DNA of 64,000 nucleotides from positions 624,001 to 688,000 of the forward strand of contig JAJEKV010000212.1 in NCBI GenBank assembly GCA_021234155.1. The letters run 5' to 3'. Of this stretch, positions 11,802-24,412 are shown one piece after another. Positions within the stretch are counted from its first letter, which is position 1, and every line of letters starts with the position of its first letter. The translations under genes and the position numbers were made by a program. Source of the stretch: Isoetes taiwanensis. Lineage: Eukaryota > Streptophyta > Lycopodiopsida > Isoetales > Isoetaceae. The notes beneath the pieces were generated by a model. It made no database searches, was not told the DNA's origin, and saw only the letters and a program-made list of their open reading frames with translations.

Positions 11802-14800
11802 ATAAATTCTGATTTTTTGTCGTGAGGCTTCCTAAGTCATCGCCAACATACTGAGGGCGGTTTTCAAAATTCACGGACAAGATTTAGATCAAAGTGTTTG
11901 CATTAGAGCGGTCGCAAAGGCATGTTGTTGGGCAGCCGGTGGCACACTTGCCCAAGTCAAACAAGGCGGGGACCTTGCAAGGCCACCTCATTAGAGGGGA
12001 GAGTCCGGACCCCGTGAGGCGAGCCCTAAAAAAAGTTTCGAGGCAGACCTTTCTGGCGGCTCTCACGAGGGGGCCGTGCGCTAAAGACCACACTCCGGGA
12101 TCTCGGTTCCCCAATCCGGCCGTTGAATCCTTCGTTCAAGGGCCCCTGTCTCGATAAGGTCCAAAAATCCAACATCCGTCCCGTGAGAACTGATCAAACC
12201 GAAGCGCCCTGCGGTCAACCGTGTAGAAACCAAAGTGTTTTGTCGTTCGACATTGCGGAGGCTCGGGAATGGCGATTCGACTTCGCCACATCCTCAGGGA
12301 GGCCGAAATTACCCTAGAGACCAAGTTGCACGGTCGGTTTGTAAAAGAAAGAAACACTTACGCCCCACGTAAAAAGATTCGACGTGACCACCTCCTAGGC
12401 CAATTGACTACGAAAGTGTGTTGGACATGAGATAATTTGACGCTACCGAGAAGGGGTGGTCTTTTGGCCATGAAACTTGGTCCCTGGGGCAATGTCGACG
12501 TTAGGAGTCCATTTGGCGTAGTCGAATCACGATTCTCGAGAGGGGAAGTTGCCCGTCAGGTCGCGGGGGCCTTCGGGAGAGGACTTTTGGGGCAAGCTGC
12601 TTCGTGTGGTTTTAGGGTCCGTGCTGCAAGCGTCAACACCCCCTATGTCAAGACACGGCGCAAGGTCCTAGTCGAATCTGACAAGGATAGAGCCTCCGAA
12701 ACGTAAACCCTATGAGTTGCCACGTTCTAGCAGGGTTTGCGTTTTGGATGCCGAGTTTTGGTCCTTTGCACTTGGGACTTGGCCATAAGATCTGATTGAG
12801 AACGCTGGCAAGGGGAACCGGCGGAATGGAGTTTGGATCTGTACTCCTCCGTTGTGGCGTTAGAAGTAAAGGGCAGCTTTTGCAGTAGCAAGACATTCAT
12901 AAATTCGTAATTAATGCATAGTATGGAATTAAATTCTGATTTTTTGTCAGCAGGCTTCCTAAGTCATCGCCAACATACAGGCCAGTTTTCAAAATTTCTG
13001 GACAAGATTTAGATCAAAGTCTTTGCATTAGAACGGTCCGGGCAGCCTGTTGTTGGGCAGCCGAGCTGGCACACTTGCCCAATTCAAACAAGGCCAGGAC
13101 CTTGCAAGGCCACCTCATTAGAGGGGAGAGTCCGGACCCCAGGAGGCGAGCCCCAAAAAGTTTCCCGAGGCAGCCTTTCCTGGCAGTGCTCCCAGGGGGT
13201 CAGACGCTAAAGACCACACTCCGGGATCTCGGTTCCCCTATCCGGCCGATTTGAATCCGCCGTTCAAGGGCCCCGTCTCGATAAGGTCCAAAAATCCAAC
13301 ATCCGTCCGGGAGAACTTATCAAACCCATGGCGTCTGCGGTCGACCGTGTAGAAACCAAAGTGTTTTGTCGTTCGGACATTGCGGAGGCTCCGGAATGGC
13401 GATTCGACTTCGCCACATCGTCCGGGAGGCCGAAATTACCCTAGAGACCAAGTTGCACGGTCAGTTTTGCAAAAGAAAGAAACACTTACGCCCTACGCTA
13501 AAGATTCGGCGCCCACCTCCTAGGCCAATTGACTACGAAAGTGTGTTGGACATGAGATAGTTTGACGCTACCTCGAGAAGGGGTGGTCTTTTGGCCATGA
13601 AACTTGGTCACCAGGGCAATGTCGACATTCCGAGTCCATTGGCAGAGCCGAATCACGATTCCGGGGAGGGGAAGTTGCCCGTCCGTCGCGGGTGGCCTTC
13701 GGGAGAGGACTTTTGGGGCAAGCTGCTTGTGTGGTTTTAGGGTCTGTGCTCGGCGTCAACACCCCCTCTACGTCAAGACCGGCGCAAGGTCCTAGTCAAA
13801 TCGACAAGGATAGAGCCTCCGAAAGCGTAAACCCTATGAGTTGCCGAGGTTCTAGCGGGGCTTTGCGTTTTGGATGCCGAGTTTTGGTCCTTTGCACTTG
13901 GGACTTGGCCGATAAGATGCAGTTGAGAATGCGAAGCAAGGGGAACTGACGGAATGGAGTTTGGATCTGTACTCCTCCCGTTGTGGCAGTTAGAAGTAAA
14001 GGGCAGCTTTTGCAGTAGCAAGACATTCATAAATTCGTAATTAATGCATAGTATGGAATTAAATTCTGATTTTTTGTCAGCAGGCTTCCTAAGTCATCGC
14101 CAACATACAGGCCAGTTTTCAAAATTTCTGGACAAGATTTAGATCAAAGTCTTTGCATTAGAACGGTCCGGGCAGCCTGTTGTTGGGCAGCCGAGCTGGC
14201 ACACTTGCCCAATTCAAACAAGGCCAGGACCTTGCAAGGCCACCTCATTAGAGGGGAGAGTCCGGACCCCAGGAGGCGAGCCCCAAAAAGTTTCCCGAGG
14301 CAGCCTTTCCTGGCAGTGCTCCCCAGGGGGCCGATGCGCTAAAGACCACACTCCGGGATCTCGGTTCCCCTATCCGGCCAGATTTGAATCCCGTTCAAGG
14401 GCCCCTGTCTCGATAAGGTCCAAAAAATCCAACATCCGTCGGGAGAACTTATCAAACCGCTGGCGTCCCGTCGGCCAGTGTAGAAACCAAAGTGTTTTGT
14501 CGTTCGGACATTGCGGAGGCTCAGGAATGGCGATTTGACTTCGCCACATCCTCCGGGAGGCGAAATTACCCTAGAGACCAAGTTGCGGTGGGTTTGCAAA
14601 AGAAAGAAACACTTACGCCCTACGTTGCGGTATTAAATGACCACCTCCTAGGCCAATTGACTACGAGTGTGTTGGACATGAGATAATTTGACGCTACCTC
14701 GAGAAGGGGTGGTCTTTTGGCCATGAAACTTGGTCCCCGGGGCAATGTCGGCGTTCGAGTCCATTTGGCGAGTCGAATCACGATTACGGAGAGGGGAAGT

Positions 14801-17800
14801 TGCCCGTCGTCGCCCGAGGGCCGCCGGAGAGGACTTTTGGGGCAAGCTGCTTCCAGTGTGGTTTTTAGGGTCCGTGCTCAAGGCGTCAACACCCCCTATG
14901 TCAAGACACGGCGCCAAGGTCCTAGTCGAATCGACAAGGATAGAGCCTCCAAGCGTAAACCCTATGAGTTGCCACGTTCTAGCGGGGTTTGCGTTTTTGG
15001 ATGCCGAAGTTTTGGTCCTTTGCACTTGGGACTTGGCCATAAGATGCGATTGAGAACGCCGAAGCAAGGGAACCAGCGGAATGGAGTTTGGATCTGTACT
15101 CCTCCGTTGTGGCGGTTAGAAGTAAAAGGCGACTTTTGCAGTAGCAAGACATTCATAAATTCGTAATTAATGCATAGTATGGAATTAAATTCTGATTTTT
15201 TGTCGGCAGGCTTCCTAAGTCATCGCCAACATCTGGCCGAGTTTTCAAAATTTCTGGACAAGATTTAGATCAAAGTCTTTGCATTAGAACGGTCCAGGGC
15301 AGCTTTGTTGTTGGGCGACCGGGTGGGCACACTTGCCCAATTCAAACAAGGCCAGGACCTTGCAAGGCCACCTCATTAGAGGGGAGAGTCCGGACCCCAG
15401 GAGGCGAGCCCCAAAAAGTTTCCCGAGGCAGCCTTTCCTGGCAGTGCTCCCCCGGGGGGCCGTACGCTAAAGACCACACTCCCGGATCTCGGTTCCCCTA
15501 TCCGACCGTTGAATCCTTCGTTCAAGGGCCCTGTCTCGATAAGGTCCAAAAAAATCCAACATCCGGTCGGGAGAACTTATCAAACATGGCGTCTGCGGTC
15601 GGCCATCGGTGTAGAAACCAAAGTGTTTTGTCGTTCAGACATTGCGGAGGCTCCGGAATGGCGATTCGACTTCGCCACATCGTCCGGGAGGCCGAAATTA
15701 CCCTAGAGACCAAGTTGCACGGTCAGTTTTGCAAAAGAAAGAAACACTTACGCCCTCGTTGCAAAGATTCGATGACCACCTCTAGGCCAATTGACTCACG
15801 AGTGTGTTAGACATGAGATAGTTTGACGCTACCTCGAGAAGGGGTGGTCTTTTGGCCATGAAACTTGGTCCCCAGGGCAATGTCGACGTTCGAGTCCATT
15901 GGCAGAGCCGAATCACGATTCCGGAGAGGGGAAGTTGCCCGTCCGTCGCTGGAGCCGGGGAGAGGACTTTTTGGGGCAAATTTGCTTCGGTGGTTTTAGG
16001 GTCCGTGCTTCGCGCCAACACCCCCTCTACGTCAAGACACCGGGCGCAAGGTCCTAGTCAAATCTGACAAGGATAGAGCCTCCGAAACGTAAACCCTATG
16101 AGTTGCCAGGTTCTAGCAGGGTTTGCGTTTTGGATGCCGAGTTTTGGTCCTTTGCACTTGGGACTTGGCCGATAAGATGCGATTGAGAATGCAAAGCAAG
16201 GGGAACCGCGGAATGGAGTTTGGATCTGTACTCCTCCCGTTGTGGCAGTTAGAAGTAAAGGGCAGCTTTTGCAGTAGCAAGACATTCATAAATTCGTAAT
16301 TAATGCATAGTATGGAATTAAATTCTGATTTTTTGTCAGCAGGCTTCCTAAGTCATCGCCAACATACTGGCCGATTTTCAAAATTTCTGGACAAGATTTA
16401 GATCAAAGTGTTTGCATTAGAGCGGTCAGGGACGGCTTTGTTGTTGGGCGGTAGAGCTGGCACACTTGCCCAATTCAAACAAGGCCGGGGACCTTGCAAG
16501 GCCACCTCATTAGAGGGGAGAGTCAGGACGGGGAGGCGAGCCCCAAAAAGTTTTCCGAGGCGCCTTTCTGGCGGTGCTCCCGGGGGGCCGTGACGCTAAA
16601 GACCACACTCCGGATCTCGGTTCCCCCTATCCGGCCGTTGAATCCTTCGTTCAAGGGCCAATGTCGGATAAGGTCCAAAAATCCAACATCCGTCCAGGAG
16701 AACTTATCAAACCGCCAAGCGCCCCTGCGGTCGACCGTGTAGAAACCAAAGTGTTTTGTCGTTCGGACATTGCGGAGGCTCCGGAATGGCGATTCGACTT
16801 CGCCACATCGTCCGGGAGCCGAAATTACCCTAGAGACCAAGTTGCACGGTCAGTTTTGCAAAAGAAAGAAACACTTACGCCCTACGTTAAAAGATTGGCG
16901 ACCACCTCCTAGGCCAATTGACTCTGAGTGTGTTGGACATGAGATAGTTTGACGCTACCTCGAGAAGGGGTGGTCTTTTGGCCATGAAACTTGGTCCCGA
17001 GGGCAATGTCGACGTTCCGAGTCCATTGGCAGAGCGAATTCACGATTCCGGAGAGGGGAAGTTGCCCGTCCGTCGCCCGGGGCCTTCCGGGGAGAGGACT
17101 TTTGGGGCAAAAGCTGCTTCAGGTGGTTTTTTAAGTACGTGCTCAAGGCGTCAACACCCCCTCTACGTCAAGACACGGGCGTAAAGGTCCTAGTCAAATC
17201 GACACAAGGATAGAGCCTCAAAGCGTAAACCCTATGAGTTGCCGGTTCTAGCGGGGCTTGCGTTTTGGATGCCGAGTTTTGGTCCTTTGCACTTGGGACT
17301 TGGCCGATAAGATGCAGTTGAGAATGCGAAGCAAGGGGAACTGACGGAATGGAGTTTGGATCTGTACTCCTCCCGTTGTGGCGATTAGAAGTAAAGGCAG
17401 CTTTGCGCAAAGTAGCAAGACATTCATAAATTCGTAATTAATGCATAGTACGGAATTAAATTCTGATTTTTTGTCGGCAGGCTTCCTAAGTCATCGCCAA
17501 CATCTGAGGCCAGTTTTCAAAATTTCTGGACAAGATTTAGATCAAAGTGTTTGCATTAGAACGGTCCGGGCAGCCTGTTGTTGGGCAGCCGAGCTGGCAC
17601 ACTTGCCCAATTCAAACAAGGCCAGGACCTTGCAAGGCCACCTCATTAGAGGGGAGAGTCCGGACCCCAGGAGGCGAGCCCCAAAAAGTTTCCCGAGGCA
17701 GCCTTTCCTGGCAGTGCTCCCCCGGGGGGCCGTACGCTAAAGACCACACTCCCGGATCTCGGTTCCCCTATCCGACCGTTGAATCCTTCGTTCAAGGGCC

Positions 17801-18599
17801 CTGTCTCGATAAGGTCCAAAAAAATCCAACATCCGTCCGGGAGAACTTATCAAACCGCGAAGCGTCCTGCGGTCGACCGTGTAGAAACCAAAGTGTTTTG
17901 TCGTTCAGACATTGCGGAGGCTCCGGAATGACGATTCGACTTCGCCACATCGTCCGGGAGGCCGAAATTACCCTAGAGACCAAGTTGCACGGTCAGTTTT
18001 GCAAAAGAAAGAAACACTTACGCCCTACATTGCAGTATTCGACAGCCACCTCCTAGGCCAATTGACTACGAGTGTGTTGGACATGAGATAGTTTGACGCT
18101 ATCTCGAGAAGGGGTGGTCTTTTGGCCATGAAACTTGGTCCCCAGGGCAATGTCGATGTTCCGAGTCCATTGGCGAGCGAATCACGATTAGGAGAGGGAA
18201 GTTGCCCGTCGCCCGCTGTGGCCTTCGAGGAGAGGACTTTTGGGGCAAGCCGCTTCCGGTGGTTTTAGGGTCCGTGCTCAAGCGCCAACCCCTCACGTCA
18301 AGACACAAGCAAGGTCCTAGTCGAATCGACAAGGATAGAGCCTCAAACGTAAACCCTATGAGTTGCCGGGTTCTAGCGTGGTTTGGCGTTTTGGATGCCG
18401 AAGTTTTGGTCCTTTGCACTTGGGACTTGGCCGATAAGATGCGGTTGAGAATGCGAAGCAAAGGGGAACTGACGGAATGGAGTTTGGATCGTACTCCTCC
18501 CGTTGTGGCGTTTAGAAGTAAAGGGCGACTTTTGCAAAGTAGCAAGACATTCATAAATTCGTAATTAATGCATAGTATGGAATTAAATTCTGATTTTTT

Positions 18600-19227
18600 T
18601 TTTTTTTTGAAGAGCGTAGTCAACAATATATTAAAAGAATGGTAATGTTACAAAGCAAGTGAGGAGGAAGGAGAACTGCCCCAAAGAGACGGTGATACCT
18701 CGACACTCCACAACAACCTGCAACTCTCTTCGGCCAGACAAAACCGGCCATCACCATCTACCACACCCAAGAAGTCCAGCCAAATGGAAAACTTCCGCTC
18801 TACTAAGCCCGGAACACCAAAAGCTTTGAAATAGCTTGTACACGAGTCGAGGAATCGAGAGGGCTACAGGTTGCCCCCGAAGATCCACAACCGCCGCCTT
18901 AAATCAACCACACCAACCAAGCCCGCGACGGATGCAAGGCTTGCTGCCGCGTCTGGCGGCCAAGCACCGAGGATATACATGAAGCAACAATTGTTGGCTA
19001 TTCAATCTCACACAAAGCGAGCCCCGACCCAATCCCGTGCAACCACGCAAGTGAGGGCATAAAACCGCACAATGCTCCACGGTCTCACGATGAAGGCCAC
19101 AACAAGGGCAAAAGAGGGCTCACACCCGCCTAAAAGCCCGACTCACAAGGACATTCACCACGTCTACAAATGCCGTGCACCACCGCCCTATACGTATAAC
19201 CGAACCTTCGGTGGGGGAAGTGAGCAC
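18600..19227 (-). mobile_element. LINE 3' fragment, copy 2 in the satellite
   Basis: Same fragment, same 5' truncation point and same insertion site in the satellite module as the copy at 11183. Flanked by identical 17-bp duplications TTAAATTCTGATTTTTT at 18583 and 19228. It differs from copy 1 by scattered substitutions and small indels. Confidence 0.75.
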
Positions 19228-22200
19228 TTAAATTCTGATTTTTTGTCGAACGGGCTTCCTAAGTCATCGCCAACATCTGAGCCGGTTTTTCAAAAATTTC
19301 GGACAAGATTTAGATCAAAGTGTTTGCATTAGAGCGGTCCAGGGCAAAGCATGTTGTTTACCGAAGCTGGCACACTTGCCCAAATCAAACAAGGCGAGGA
19401 CCTTGCAAGGCCACCTCATTAGAGGGGGAGAGTCAGGACCCCGTGAGGCGAGCCCCAAAAAGTTTCCCCGAGGACCTTTCTGGCGGCTCCCACGGGGGCC
19501 GACGCTAAAGACCACACTCCGGATCTCGGTTCCCCAATCCGGACCGTTGAATCCTTCGTTCAAGGGGACGCCCCCGATAAGGTCCAAAAAATCCAACATC
19601 CGCCCGGTGAGAACTGATCAAACCGCTGGCGCCCCGCGGTCAACCAGGTGTAGAAACCAAAGTGTTTTTGTAAATTCCGGACATGCGGAGGAGGTTCCGG
19701 AATGGCGATTCGACCGCCACATCCTCGGGGAGGCCGAAATTACCCTAGAGACCAAGTTGCACGGTCGGTTTGCAAAAGAAAGAAACACTTACGCCCTACG
19801 TTAAAGATTCGGCGGAGCCCACCTCCTAGGCCAATTGACTCACGGTGTGTTGGACATGAGATAATTTGACGCTACCTCGGAGAAGGGTGGTCTTTTGGCC
19901 ATGAAACTTGGTCCCTGTGGCAATGTCGACGTTCCGAGTCCATTTGGCGAGTCGAATCACGATTCCGGAGAGGGAAGTTGCCCGTCCGGCCGCTAGGGCC
20001 CGGGAGAGGACTTTTGGGCAAAAATTTGCTTCGGTGGTTTTAGGGTCCGTGCTCTGGCGCCAACACCCCCCCCCTCTATGTCAAGACACCCGGCCGCAAG
20101 GTCCTAGTCGAATCGACAAGGATAGAGCCTCAAACGTAAACCCTATGAGTTGCCACGTTCTAGCGAGGGGTTTGCGTTTTGGATGCCGAGAGTTTTGGTC
20201 CTTTGCACTTGGGACTTGGCCATAAGATGCGATTCGTAACGCGAAGCAAGGGGAACCGGCGGAATGGAGTTTGGATCCGTACTCCTCCCGTTGTGGCGGT
20301 TAGAAGTAAAGGGCGCTTTTGCAGAGCAAGACATTCATAAATTCGTAATTAATGCATAGTATGGAATTAAATTCTGATTTTTTGTCAGCAGGCTTCCTAA
20401 GTCATCGCCAACATCTGAGCCAGTTTTCAAAATTCTGGACAAGATTTAGATCAAAGTGTTTGCATTAGAACGGTCAGGGCAGCTCATTTGTTGGTTGGCA
20501 GCAGCGGCACACTTGCCCAATTCAAACAAGGCCAGGACCTTGCAAGGCCACCTCATTAGAGGGAGAGTCCAGGACCCCGGAGGCGAGCCCCAAAAAGTTT
20601 CCCGAGGCGACCTTTCCGGCAGCAGCTCACCGGGGGGCCAGACGCTAAAGACCACACTCGGGATCTCGGTTCCCCTATCCCACCGTTGAATCCCCTTCGT
20701 TCAAGGGCCCTGTCTCTCGATAAGGTCCAAAAAATCCAACATCCGTCCGGGAGAACTTATCAAACCGCTGAAGCGCCCCGCGGGTCGGCCGTGTAGAAAC
20801 CAAAGTGTTTTGTCGTTCGGACATTGCGGAGGCTCGGAATGGCGATTCGACTTTGGCCACATCGTCCGGGAGGCCGAATTACCCTAGAGACCAAGTTGCA
20901 CCGGTGGGTTTTGCAAAAGAAAGAAACACTTACGCCCCACGTTGCGAAGATTCGAGCGCCCACCTCCTAGGCCAATTGACTACGAGTGTGTTGGACATGA
21001 GATAGTTTGACGCTACCTCGAGAAGGGGTGGTCTTTTGGCCATGAAACTTGGTCCCGTGGCAATGTCGACGTCCGAGTCCATTGGCAGAGCCGAATCCGC
21101 GATTCCGGAGAGGGAAGTTGCCCGTCGTCGCCGTGGCCTTCGGAGAGGACTTTTGGGGCAAGCCGCTTCTGTGTGGTTTTAGGGTCTCGTGCTTTCGGCC
21201 AACACCCCCCTCTACGCCAAGACACCGGCGCCAAGGTCCTAGTCAAATCGACAGGATAGAGCCTCCCAAACGTAAACCCCTATGAGTTGCCGTGTTCTAG
21301 CGGGGCTTTGCGTTTTGGATGCCGAAGATTTTGGTCCTTTGCACTTGGGACTTGGCGATAAGATGCAGATTGAGAATGCGAAGCAAGGGGAACCGGCGGA
21401 ATGGAGTTTGGATCTGCATCTCTCCCGTTGTGGCGGTTAGAAGTAAAGGGCACTTTGCGAGGGCAAGACATTCATAAATTCGTAATTAATGCATAGTACG
21501 GAATTAAATTCTGATTTTTTGTCGGCAGGCTTCCTAAGTCATCGCCAACATCTGAGCCAGTTTTCAAAATTTCTGGACAAGATTTAGATCAAAGTGTTTG
21601 CATTAGAACGGTCAGGGCAGCCTGTTGTTGGGCAGCCGAAAGCTGGCACACTTGCCCAATTCAAAACAAGGCCAGGACCTTGCAAGGCCACCTCATTAGA
21701 GGGGAGAGTGGGACCCCGGGAGGCGAGCCCCAAAAGTTTCCGAGGCAGCCTTTCTGGCGGTGCTCCCGGGGCCGAGACGCTAAAGACCACACTCTGGGAT
21801 CTCGGTTCCCCTATCCCACCATTGAATCCTTCGTTCAAGGGCCCTGCCCTCGATAAGGTCCAAAAAATCCAACATCCGTCCAGGAGAACTTATCAAACCG
21901 CCGGGCGCCCCGCGTCGGCCGGTGTAGAAACCAAAGTGTTTTGTCGCTCGGACATTGCGGAGGCTCAGGAGGAATGGCGACATTCGACGCCACATCGTCC
22001 GAGGCCGAATTACCCTAGAGACCAAGTTGCACGGTCAGTTTTGCAAAAGAAAGAAACACTTACGCCCTACGTTTTGCGAGATTCGGCGACCACCTCCTAG
22101 GCCAATTGACTACGAGTGTGTTAGACATGAGATAGTTTGACGCTACCTCGAGAAGGGGTGGTCTTTTGGCCATGAAACTTGGTCCCCAGGGCAATGTCGA

Positions 22201-23780
22201 CGTTCCGAGTCCATTGGCAGAGCCGAATCACGATTCCGGAGAGGGGAAGTTGCCCGTCCGTCGCCAGGGCCTTCGGGAGAGGACTTTTGGGGCAAGCTGC
22301 TTGTGTGGTTTTAGGGTCCGTGCTCGGCGCCAACACCCCCTCTACGTCAAGACACGGCGCAAGGTCCTAGTCAAATCTAACAAGGATAGAGCCTCCGAAA
22401 CGTAAACCCTATGAGTTGCCAGGTTCTAGCAGGGCTTGCGTTTTGGATGCCGAGTTTTGGTCCTTTGCACTTGGGACTTGGCCGATAAGATGCAGTTGAG
22501 AATGCAAAGCAAGGGGAACTGACGGAATGGAGTTTGGATCTGTACTCCTCCCGTTGTGGCGCTTAGAAGTAAAGGGCGCCTTTTTGCAAAGAGCAAGACA
22601 TTCATAAATTCGTAATTAATGCATAGTACGGAATTAAATTCTGATTTTTGTCGAAAAGCAGGCTTCCTAAGTCATCGCCAACATACAGGCCAGTTTTCAA
22701 AATTTCTGGACAAGATTTAGATCAAAGTGTTTGCATTAGAACGGTCCGGGCAGCCTGTTGTTGGGCAGCCGAGCTGGCACACTTGCCCAATTCAAACAAG
22801 GCCAGGACCTTGCAAGGCCACCTCATTAGAGGGGAGAGTCAGGACCCCGTGAGGCTGAGCCCCAACTTCCCCGAGGCAGCCTTTCTGGTAAGCAGCCACG
22901 GGGGCCCGACGCTAAAGACCACACTCCGGATCTCGGTTCCCCTATCCGACCGCTGAATCCTTCGTTCAAGGGCCCCGTCGGATAAGGTCCAAAAATCCAA
23001 CATCCGTCCGGAGAACTTATCAAACCGCTGGCGCCCCGCTGGTCGGACCGTAGAAACCAAAGTGTTTTGTCGTTCAGACATTGCGGAGGCTCCGGAATGG
23101 CGATTCGACTTCGCCACATCGTCCGGGAGGCCGAAATTACCCTAGAGACCAAGTTGCACTGGGCCGGTTTTGCAAAAGAAAGAAACACTTACGCCCTACA
23201 TTGCAAGATTCGATACCCACCTCCTAGGCCAATTGACTACGAGTGTGTTGGACATGAGATAGTTTGACGCTATCTCGAGAAGGGGGTGGTCTTTTGGCCA
23301 TGAAACTTGGTCCCCGTGGCAATGTCGATGTTCCGAGTCCATTGGCGAGCGAATCACGATTCCGGAGAGGGAAGTTGCCCGGCCCGTCGCCGTGGCCTTT
23401 GGGAGAGGACTTTTTTGGGGCAAAGCCGCTTCTGTGTGGTTTTAGGGTCCGCGGCTCTGGCGCCAACACCCCTCTACGCCAAGACACGGCGCAAGGTCCT
23501 AGTCGAATCGACAAGGATAGAGCCTCCTCCAAACGTAAAACCCTATGAGTTGCCGTGTTCTAGCGGGGTTTGCATTTTGGATGCCGAAGTTTTGGTCCTT
23601 TGCACTTGGGACTTGGCCGATAAGATGCAGTTGAGAATGCGCGGCAAGGGGAACCGACGGAATGGAGTTTGATCAGACTCCTCCGTTGTGGCGCTTAGAA
23701 GTAAAGGGCGACTTTTGCAATAGCAAGACATTCATAAATTGTAATTAATGCATAGTAACGGAATTAAATTCTGATTTTTT

Positions 23781-24412
23781 TTTTTTGAAGAAGAACTGCG
23801 TGTCAGCAATATATTAAAAGAATGGTAATGTTACAAAGCAAGTGAGGAGGAAGGAGAACGCCCCCAAAGAGACCACAGGTGATACCTCGACACTCCCCAC
23901 AAACAATCGCAACTCTCGGCTGTACAAACCGCCATCACCATCTACCACACCCAAGAAGTCCCGCCAAATGGAAAACTTCCGCTCTACTAAGCCCTGAACA
24001 CCAAAAGCTTTGAAATAGCTTGTACCGAAGTCGAGGAATCGAGGAGAAGAGGCCGCCGTCAATCCGAATCCCAAAGATCCACAACCGCCGCTTCCAAATC
24101 AACCACACCAACCAAGCCACGACAGATGCAAGGCTTGCTGGCCCGTCTGGCGGCCAAGCACCGGGATATACATGAAGCAAAGAATTGTTGGCTATTCAAT
24201 CTCACCAAACTTGAGCCCCGACCCAATCCCCGGGCAACCCGCAAGTGAGGGCATAAAAACCGCACAATGCCCACCCGTCTCACGATGAAGGCCACAACAA
24301 GGGCAAAGAGGGCTCACACCGGCCTAAGCCCGACTCACAAGGACATTCACCACGACCGATACCGTGCACCACACACGCCCGTATACCCGAACCCGGTGGG
24401 GGAAGTGAGCAC
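23781..24412 (-). mobile_element. LINE 3' fragment, copy 3 in the satellite
   Basis: Third copy with the same end points. Flanks are TTAAATTCTGATTTTTT at 23764 and the one-mismatch TTAAATTCCGATTTTTT at 24413. The shared junctions show that a single insertion was multiplied with the surrounding satellite. Confidence 0.75.
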